A stretch of 11,263 nucleotides of DNA from Rickettsiaceae bacterium (GTDB taxonomy: Bacteria > Pseudomonadota > Alphaproteobacteria > Rickettsiales > Rickettsiaceae): the NCBI GenBank assembly GCA_022702085.1, contig JAKONF010000178.1, positions 1 to 11,263 of the forward strand. Reading direction: 5' to 3'. Positions within the stretch are counted from its first letter, which is position 1, and each line of letters opens with the position of its first letter. Under the pieces are notes generated by a model. It was given only the letters and a program-made list of their open reading frames with translations, had not been told where the DNA came from and did not search any database. A program made the position numbers and the translations under genes. Of the stretch, positions 5,694-11,263 are shown in pieces.

Positions 5694-6598
5694 CTAAAAT
5701 TTTTCCTTCATATACTCAAAATCTTGATGTAAATGAAGGAATCCTGTTTCTTTATTAGCGACAAAATTATACTTCCAAGAATTTGAAGCATAATCTATAG
5801 GATTTGTACCTTCATTATCATCAATATTTGCTAATTCTAAATCGTAAATACACAACAAACTTATAATCTCGTAATCATTTTGCGCTGCTGCAATATGCAA
5901 CATTGTTCGACCATCATGTTATTTTAATTTTTAAAATGGTATTTTTCCTCCTGCATAATCGCTAAGTGAGCTATTGGGTTTTCATTAACATCTTTGAATT
6001 AATTCTAAATTTTTCTTTAATATTATTTTAATCGCACAAAAATTTTCTCTTATTATTGCTAACTGAAGCACATTCATGATCTACTTCTTGTATTGATTCA
6101 TGATAATTTGTAAGTAAGTATTTCAGTAGTATTGTTGAGTTACTGTTATTTTTTATATGAATTAATAAATGGAAAATTGCTTGCTACGTGATTCTCTTGA
6201 ACTGCTATGTGTAATGCAGTATCCCCTTCGTTAGCTATATCTGGTATTTTATCTAATATAAGTCTAATCATCTTATGATCATTCAGCAGTCATGATGAAT
6301 GAAATATATTCCATTTATTTACATCTTTTGATTAAGCTCAATTAATAGCTTAATAGTTTCTATATTGCTATAAGTAGATGATGAAGCTGCATACAGTAGT
6401 GCTGTATACCATTGCTCATCTCTTTCATGAATCAGGTCAGGATTCTTGAAAGTTAAAAGATCTACTTAGTAGATTTAAAATATTAGCAGCCTCAATTAAG
6501 TTCCTTGAATCAATATTCTGATATATCAAAGACTTGATTAATCTTAGTAACGAGACATATTCTTCAATATAAAAATCTTTTTTCTTTCTTTTTGTCAT
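5694..6598 (-). pseudogene. Ankyrin-repeat protein, decayed by several frameshifts and stops
   Basis: Reading on the minus strand from ATG at 6598 gives MTKRKKKDFYIEEYVSLLRL and about 60 open codons. Ankyrin-type sequence then continues only by changing frame: HERDEQWYTALLYAASSS and ETIKLLIELNQK after a shift near 6440, KWNIFHSS and MIRLILDKIPDIANEGDTAL with HIAVQENH after another shift near 6330 and a TGA near 6290. The last open part, 5903 to the TAG at 5694, reads MLHIAAAQNDYEIISLLCIY. At least three frame breaks and several stops show that the gene is dead. The original would have been about 300 residues with several ankyrin repeats. It is divergent from the LRR gene at 6822, with 223 bp between them. 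Its repeats differ from those of the intact gene at 8023, so it was a separate family member. Confidence 0.75.
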
Positions 6599-6821
6599 AA
6601 AACATAAATTTTATAAAAATACTATACATTTGTATGATATTTGAAGATAGTCAAATTATTTAGCTATATCTTATCAATTATTGTTGCTTTGCAGATAAAA
6701 ACACAATTAATTCTTGATAACTAATGAAAAAATGCTTTATGATCGTAATAACATTGAAGAGCGAATAATAATATTATTGGCCCATAATTTGCAATTTAAA
6801 AATTTTAATTGAATATTAAAT

Positions 6822-7847
6822 ATGAAGTTAACTTATTCAACACAAAATAATAAACTACGAGCTCATATAGATGGTGGTTCTATGTCTGAACATATTAATC
6901 ATACAAGAGAAATGGTTCTTAATGATATTATAAAATTGTTAAAAAATAAACCCATTGAATGTTTTGATATAAGTTACAGTAGTTTAACTAATGAAGAAGC
7001 CTCAATTATCATTGATCCTTTGAGCAAAAACAGTCATATAATAGATATAGATATAAGCAATAATTCTTTAGATCATAATATAGCAAAAGCTATTTATGAA
7101 AATTTTATAAACCATAAAAAGCTTAAAAAAATAAACATTTCTGATAACTATATAGGAGATGAAGGAATAATATCTATGTCAAAATTAATATATTCCAATA
7201 AGACAATAACAGCTCTGCATATCAGCAATATTGGCATAAGTTGTGACGGAATAGCAGCACTTAGCAACGCTGTTAACCTAAAGAAATTGACTTTAAGTGG
7301 TAACAAGATATCAACCAAAGGAATAAATATTATTGCTAACAACTTATTGAAAGATAATAGAGCATTGATTAAGTTAGATCTAAGCAACAATATAATAGGT
7401 GATGAAGATGTAAAGTTACTATTTGAAGTTTTAATTAACAACGATACTATGAAAAAACTCATTTTGTATAATAATAATATAACAAATAAAGGAGCATATA
7501 ATATTGCTGATTTTCTGTCGATAAATAGTGTTATAGAAAAATTACCTTTATATAGTAATAAAATAGGAAATGTTGGAGGAGAAGCTATACTCAAAGCTTT
7601 AACTTATAATAAAAATATATTAAGCATCAATCTTATATGTAATAATATATCAGATCATAATATCATATTGAGTGTTAATAAGATAACTAAAGAAAATATG
7701 AGTAGAAAATACAAATCAAAGATAAATAGCTTAATAGGTGAAGATGTTGAGTATAAAAATGATAAAAATTCACAATATGTTCAAGTAGAAACTATAGGAG
7801 ATAATTGTTCTTTTAAGTATGGGGAAGTATTAGATTCTTTTGAATAA
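6822..7847 (+). CDS. Leucine-rich repeat protein (ribonuclease-inhibitor type), putative effector
   Basis: The 341-residue protein is almost wholly LRR. From residue 46 to about 283 nine repeats of roughly 25-28 residues can be read, each with a strand core such as IDISNNSLD, INISDNYIG, LTLSGNKIS, LDLSNNIIG, LILYNNNIT or LPLYSNKIG, followed by a helix. This long repeat type is that of ribonuclease inhibitor and NLR-like proteins, and in intracellular bacteria it usually marks host-interacting proteins. The protein has no catalytic domain, signal peptide or membrane segment; its polar N-terminal 45 and C-terminal 55 residues are unrecognised. The same kind of repeat occurs in shortened form at the start of the protease at 3602. 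No Shine-Dalgarno site precedes the ATG at 6822; an in-frame ATG at 6882, behind GGTGG, is an alternative start that keeps all repeats. Function is inferred as protein binding only. Confidence 0.8.
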   Translation: MKLTYSTQNNKLRAHIDGGSMSEHINHTREMVLNDIIKLLKNKPIECFDISYSSLTNEEASIIIDPLSKNSHIIDIDISNNSLDHNIAKAIYENFINHKKLKKINISDNYIGDEGIISMSKLIYSNKTITALHISNIGISCDGIAALSNAVNLKKLTLSGNKISTKGINIIANNLLKDNRALIKLDLSNNIIGDEDVKLLFEVLINNDTMKKLILYNNNITNKGAYNIADFLSINSVIEKLPLYSNKIGNVGGEAILKALTYNKNILSINLICNNISDHNIILSVNKITKENMSRKYKSKINSLIGEDVEYKNDKNSQYVQVETIGDNCSFKYGEVLDSFE

Positions 7848-7929
7848 AGTATATTTTTTATTTCGCCATTATATTATGCATTAATACAGTCTGATAATTT
7901 TAAGTCAGTGAAATAACTTTTCATAAATA

Positions 7930-8018
7930 TTGACAAGAAGCTATGGTTTATTGAATTAAAGTTGTAATCTTTAAACTAATAATGTTTATACGAATAAAAC
8001 AGCAAATTTCTATAAGGA
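7930..8018 (+). promoter_or_regulatory. Candidate -35 element and strong ribosome binding site of the ankyrin gene
   Basis: A perfect TTGACA lies at 7930-7935, but the hexamers 17-18 bp downstream (GAATTA, AATTAA) are poor -10 boxes, so the promoter is tentative. The ribosome binding site is clear: AAGGA at 8014-8018, four bases before the ATG at 8023, which fixes the start of the ankyrin protein. Confidence 0.45.
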
Positions 8019-8022
8019 ATTC

Positions 8023-9777
8023 ATGAGTAGAACAAAAATATCAGAATTAGAGTTTGATGTAGCGGAAAGCAATATTATTAAAGAAAATTACACCATCAAC
8101 ACTCAAGATGAGATTGGTAATACTGCCATGCACCGTGCTGTTATAAATGGTGATGTAGAACTAGTTGCAGCATTAATAGGTAAAGGAGCAAAAATCAATC
8201 TTAAGAATAAATGGGGACATACTTCCTTAATCATAGCTGTTAATTATAATTATAACAATATTATAAAATTGTTAATTCAGAACGGAGCCGAAGTCAATGT
8301 TGTAGACAATATTCACTGGAGTCCTTTACTGTTAGCTATTGATAATAATAATCTATGCGCCATGCAACTATTACTTTTGGCACAAGCTAATGTCAATGCT
8401 GTAGATAGATATGGACAAACTCCTATACACGTAGCAATCAGGAAAGGTAGTATAGATGCTATTAAATTTATATTGAGTGTAGAAGAAGCTAATGTTAATG
8501 CTAAAAATCAATACGGACAAACTCCTGTGCACATAGCAGCTGAGAACAATGATGTAGAGGCTGTTAAAGTTTTAGTATTTACTACAAAAGTAGATATTAA
8601 TATTAAAGATAAATGGGGTAATACTCCTCTACATATAGCAACTGAAAGAGGCCATATAGATAATATTAAAACTTTAATTACTAACAAAGCAGTTGATATT
8701 AATACTCAAAATGAATATGGCAAGACCTCTTTGCAATTAGCTACTGAGAATGGTAACATAGAAGCTGTCAAAGCATTGCTTCATATCAAGGGAATAAATG
8801 TTAATGCTGTAGATAAACATGGACATACTGCTTTAGACATAGCTACCATGGGTGGTTATCTTGACATATCTTTTATTCTAATAGAAAAAGGAACGAACAT
8901 TAATAAGAAAATGCTTGATGAGCAACTTTATAAGAAATTGGGCATAGAAGAATTAATAAAGTTAGCACTCGTAATACATACATTATTTGCCAAAGATATA
9001 AAAAAAGAATATTACAAGCATACTTGTTCACTCCAAGATCATTTAAAGCAAACCTTCAATTTTCAATATAATTCAGTTAAAGAACATAATGAAGATGAAG
9101 AGTATTCAAAGAGCAAACAAAAATTTTATCAGCATTGTATTGTATCTAATAATTTGTTCAAAAATTTGTTTATCAATAACATGACAAAGTCGGTAAAACA
9201 AGGGCCTGCAGCAGTTCATAAACTGCTTAGGCTGATACATGATAACGCAGACCACAATAAATTGTTTGATATAATAATACCTGACCATGGTCTGAATATT
9301 ACTTTAGCTGAAAAAATAATATCAAATTCAAAGTTAGAAACTTTAATCTCATATAATGAATTTGAAAAATCAGTAAGAGTATTATCACTGAAAACAACAA
9401 TTTTATTAACATTAGTAATGAATGATAAGATCAAACTAACTCAAAAACAACAATTAATGTTACCAAATGAATTATTAGCTAGGCTGAATAAAATATTAGA
9501 TCTAGTTTATGAATGTGGAATAACTACAACTGACTTAAAACAACAAGAAAATTTAAAGTTTAATGAAATAATTAAGAAAAAAAATGCAGATCTCAATGAT
9601 TATTCGATAGAGGTTACTGGGGAGGACAGAGAAACTGGATACTCAGAAGAAACAGGTGAATATCACAATGATTACTCAATAAATACTACTGGAGAAGCTG
9701 GATACTCAGAAGAAAAAAATGAATATCATAATGATTACTCGATAAATACTACTGGAGAGAATAGTTACTTAACTTAA
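8023..9777 (+). CDS. Ankyrin-repeat protein with tyrosine-rich C-terminal tandem repeats, putative effector
   Basis: The 584-residue protein has eight consecutive ankyrin repeats of about 33 residues at 29-294, with consensus cores such as YGQTPIHVAIRKG, YGQTPVHIAAENN and WGNTPLHIATERG. Residues 300-520 are mostly helical, without a family I recognise (NLFINNMTKSV, LLRLIHDNADHNKLFDI). The last 60 residues are three imperfect repeats of 21-24 residues built on NDYSI..TGE...GYSEE..EYH. Ankyrin arrays bind other proteins; in Rickettsiales (AnkA of Anaplasma, Ehrlichia Ank200) they mark secreted host-directed proteins, and tyrosine-bearing tandem repeats occur in some of these. No signal peptide or membrane segment is present. 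The start is secure from the ribosome binding site at 8014. The first repeat has a decayed copy at 4991. The gene lies 175 bp after the LRR gene on the same strand and seems to have its own promoter. Confidence 0.85.
   Translation: MSRTKISELEFDVAESNIIKENYTINTQDEIGNTAMHRAVINGDVELVAALIGKGAKINLKNKWGHTSLIIAVNYNYNNIIKLLIQNGAEVNVVDNIHWSPLLLAIDNNNLCAMQLLLLAQANVNAVDRYGQTPIHVAIRKGSIDAIKFILSVEEANVNAKNQYGQTPVHIAAENNDVEAVKVLVFTTKVDINIKDKWGNTPLHIATERGHIDNIKTLITNKAVDINTQNEYGKTSLQLATENGNIEAVKALLHIKGINVNAVDKHGHTALDIATMGGYLDISFILIEKGTNINKKMLDEQLYKKLGIEELIKLALVIHTLFAKDIKKEYYKHTCSLQDHLKQTFNFQYNSVKEHNEDEEYSKSKQKFYQHCIVSNNLFKNLFINNMTKSVKQGPAAVHKLLRLIHDNADHNKLFDIIIPDHGLNITLAEKIISNSKLETLISYNEFEKSVRVLSLKTTILLTLVMNDKIKLTQKQQLMLPNELLARLNKILDLVYECGITTTDLKQQENLKFNEIIKKKNADLNDYSIEVTGEDRETGYSEETGEYHNDYSINTTGEAGYSEEKNEYHNDYSINTTGENSYLT
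9595..9774 (+). repeat. In-frame tandem repeat encoding the C-terminal tyrosine-rich tail
   Basis: Three units code for residues 525-548 (24 residues), 549-569 (21) and 570-584 (15, partial). Each starts AATGATTA(T/C)TC and the second and third are nearly identical over their shared length at the DNA level, including AATACTACTGGAGA. The first unit carries a 9-bp addition and more substitutions. Such arrays change copy number by slippage, so the tail length may differ between strains. Confidence 0.8.
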
Positions 9778-10093
9778 TTTCATGTATTTGATTGCGCTTT
9801 AATAAAACTCTTGCTAATAACTCGCTTGGTGGTTAATTTTGTTAGCTCTGTATTGTCTTCTGTTATCATTAAGGATTTTTTTTCATTTTTACCATATAAG
9901 TTAATTAAACATAGAGTTTATCACTTCTTCTTTTGTTAATTATTAAAGACTCTCTTTGTTCGATCTCACCTCTGATTATAGGCGAGAAATAGATTAGTAT
10001 TAATATTTTACAATAGGCTTTGATGTCTATTGTATTGTCATTTTGTTATCCACTCTTGCTTTCTTAGCTTTACTTCTCTTTTGAGCAAGTTTA
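9778..10093. other. Non-coding spacer after the ankyrin gene
   Basis: No supported gene was found. On the minus strand an ORF of 28 codons (MITEDNTELTKLTTKRVISK onward) lies in the first part; it lacks a ribosome binding site and is not recognised. A small perfect inverted repeat, TACAATAG 10009-10016 and CTATTGTA 10027-10034, and an imperfect CTCACC/GGCGAG pair near 9965-9986 are present, neither followed by a clear T-run. No strong terminator for the ankyrin gene was identified. Confidence 0.4.
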
Positions 10094-10174
10094 ATGAATA
10101 ATAAAGCAATTGAGTCACAAAATGAAAGTGAAAAAACTGCTCTGCATTTATGGAAATTAATGATACAATAATTT
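10094..10174 (+). pseudogene. Short ankyrin-like scrap
   Basis: A 26-codon frame starting MNNKAIESQNESEKTALHLW carries the ankyrin motif core TALHL preceded by a polar helix, then breaks at a TAA. No ribosome binding site was seen and nothing downstream continues it on the plus strand. It may be the remains of another ankyrin gene of the same cluster, or a chance match. Confidence 0.3.
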
Positions 10175-10216
10175 AATATATTATATGATCACATAGTAAT
10201 TCAAGAGCAAGTAATT

Positions 10217-10985
10217 TCACTTCTGAATTATGGCTTTGATTATTTCTGTTTGTGTAACATCAAGCTGGTTCTTTGCATGTTCTACATTACTAGTATCTTC
10301 TTTCACTTAAATTGTTCATCGTGCATGCTAGAGCTACACTTAAGTACTTAAAACCATAATTATTTACGGCATCAGCTATTCAAGGTTTAGCTTTAAGGAT
10401 TAATTTTATAGTACCCCTTAAAACCGCGAAATGTAAAGCATTATAGCCATTTTGCTCTACCATATTGATTAGGTCAGGTTTAATATTTAATAACTTAAGC
10501 GCCAATTAACTGTAGCCATTTGCAGTTTTAGTGTGTAATACATGTCTATTACATCTATTAATTTGGGGTTATGTTATAAAAATAGTTTTACTCTTTCTTC
10601 TTTGTTACAATAAGCAGCTTCATGCACCACTAACCAATTATTATTGTCTAGTATATTAATAAGCTCTTTGAAGAATTATTTTTATCTGATATATAAATCA
10701 GATCAGGTTCTGCTGACAGTAACAGTTTTATTGTCTGCTCACCACCTAATACTGCGTAATGTAAGGCTGTAGCTTCATTATTATCTACCACCAGATCATT
10801 TTATTAATTAATGACTTTATTATGTTGTTCTGACCTCTTAATGCTGCTAGGTGTAAAGTAGTACCTCCGTCTTTATCAACTTTAGATGTTATATCCTCTT
10901 TATTTATAACATTTATTATATTCAAGGCCAAAGATTCGTTACCTTCTTTTATCGCTGTTATCAATTCTTTTAATATATTTAGTAG
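10217..10985 (-). pseudogene. Ankyrin-repeat protein, heavily decayed
   Basis: The minus strand can be read as an ankyrin protein only with several frame changes. From 10985: LKELITAIKEGNESLALNII, then TTLHLAALRGQNNIIKSLIN; after a shift near 10800, DNNEATALHYAVLGGEQTIK and LLLSAEPDLIYISD; after a shift near 10675, LINILDNNNWLVVHEAAYCN and NPKLIDVID, with a TAA between them; later NGYNALHFAVLRGTIKLILK and IADAVNNYGFKYLSVAL; and finally EHAKNQLDVTQTEIIKAIIQ and a TGA at 10217-10219. At least three frameshifts and several stops are present and no ATG opens the first segment, so the 5' end is also lost. The original protein would have had about six repeats. It is convergent with the intact ankyrin gene at 8023. 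Confidence 0.75.
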
Positions 10986-11052
10986 TTATCTTAAAAAATG
11001 GTAAATAATATGGAAATATATTATATTTTTTGAAATGGCAAGATGGAAATAT

Positions 11053-11127
11053 TTAATATAGAGCATAAAATATATTTGAGATATCTTGCTTAGTTTTAGA
11101 TGGCCGTCCAGCATTTAGCATCTTCAT
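11053..11127 (-). pseudogene. Start of a second partition-operon ORF, truncated
   Basis: The ATG overlaps the TGA of the ParA-like frame (GTATGA), a typical translationally coupled pair. The product is only 24 residues, MKMLNAGRPSKTKQDISNIF and a few more, ending at TAA 11053-11055. The AGRPSKT start resembles small DNA-binding proteins found behind parA in plasmids and integrative elements, but there is too little to name a family. The abrupt end and the AT-rich, non-coding DNA after it suggest a truncated gene. Confidence 0.4.
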
Positions 11128-11263
11128 ACTATTTCCCTAATTTCTGTTACTATATTAGTTATTTCTTTTATGGCCTCACTACTGCTACCAACATCAAAGA
11201 CAGTTTTACCAATTGCCGCTGATTGAGCATAGGCAACTCTTTGGCAAGTATAACTTTTTAGTA
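11124..11263 (-). CDS. ParA-family ATPase C-terminal end, partial
   Basis: A minus-strand frame enters from the right edge and ends at TGA 11124-11126. The 46 visible residues include CQRVAYAQSAAIGKTVFDVG and then SSSEAIKEITNIVTEIREIV. The pattern RxAYxxAxxxGxTVxE/D followed by an EI-rich helix is that of the C-terminus of plasmid-type ParA/Soj partition ATPases. These bind DNA as ATP dimers and move plasmids or integrative elements to daughter cells with a ParB partner. The Walker motifs lie outside the window, so intactness cannot be judged. The overlapping downstream ATG supports an operon. ParA genes in Rickettsiales occur on the chromosome and on plasmids and mobile islands; the overlap with a short GRPSK-type ORF favours the mobile type. 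The call rests on one short segment. Confidence 0.6.
   Translation of the reverse strand, partial: LKSYTCQRVAYAQSAAIGKTVFDVGSSSEAIKEITNIVTEIREIV

Noticed and set aside
7148..7594. Minus-strand open frame of 148 codons.
   Set aside because: It is antisense to the LRR repeats; its apparent repetition and hydrophobicity are the mirror of the LRR codons.
9106..9434. Minus-strand open frames of 60 and 72 codons.
   Set aside because: They lie within the intact ankyrin gene on the other strand, without motifs or start signals.
9960..10034. Possible terminators: CTCACC/GGCGAG near 9965-9986 and TACAATAG/CTATTGTA at 10009-10034.
   Set aside because: The first has a mismatch on the plus strand, the second is a short AT-rich stem, and neither is followed by a proper T-run.
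1..11263. CRISPR arrays, tRNA, rRNA and riboswitches.
   Set aside because: No regularly spaced repeats, cloverleaf sequences or conserved RNA cores were seen on either strand.

Overview
The window is very AT-rich DNA from what is most likely an intracellular Alphaproteobacterium of the Rickettsiales (Rickettsia/Orientia/Megaira-like). This is an inference from gene content: a damaged Rpn/YhgA-type nuclease gene, an IS110 insertion sequence, a Tn3-type serine recombinase end, a ParA-like end, and a run of eukaryote-like proteins (ankyrin, leucine-rich repeat, Ulp1-type cysteine protease) among many decayed copies. Clear Shine-Dalgarno sites before several genes argue against the Bacteroidota endosymbionts (Amoebophilus, Cardinium) that carry similar gene sets. 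No tRNA, rRNA or CRISPR array was seen.

Positions 1-2507 are a mobile-element zone. The tail of a serine recombinase is followed by an rpn gene that is broken three ways: an in-frame stop, an IS110 insertion and a late frameshift. The IS110 element (about 951-2196, transposase on the minus strand) has about 250 bp of non-coding DNA upstream of its transposase. This reads as a bridge-RNA locus. In transposase orientation it holds, in order, a 5' hairpin, a loop with segments matching both insertion-site flanks, and a second loop with segments matching both element ends. All four matches have the order and polarity expected of target and donor guides, so the element's own target site can be read from the sequence.

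Positions 2571-3467 hold a small orphan ORF with a Phd/YefM-like C-terminus, then minus-strand small ORFs and an unrecognised protein remnant.

Positions 3602-9777 form an effector-like island. It has a 410-residue protein with a short LRR part and a CE-clan (Ulp1/SENP/YopJ-type) catalytic domain with all catalytic residues in place, a 341-residue ribonuclease-inhibitor-type LRR protein, and a 584-residue protein with eight ankyrin repeats and a tyrosine-rich C-terminal tandem repeat. Between them are ankyrin pseudogenes on both strands, one a recognisable relative of the start of the intact ankyrin gene. The intact proteins probably act in the eukaryotic host cell. No signal peptide was seen, so export by a type I or type IV system is possible but not shown.

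Positions 9778-11263 are mostly decayed: non-coding DNA, another minus-strand ankyrin pseudogene, and at the right edge the C-terminus of a ParA-like ATPase overlapping a very short second ORF. With the recombinase at the left edge, this suggests an island flanked by plasmid or integrative-element debris.
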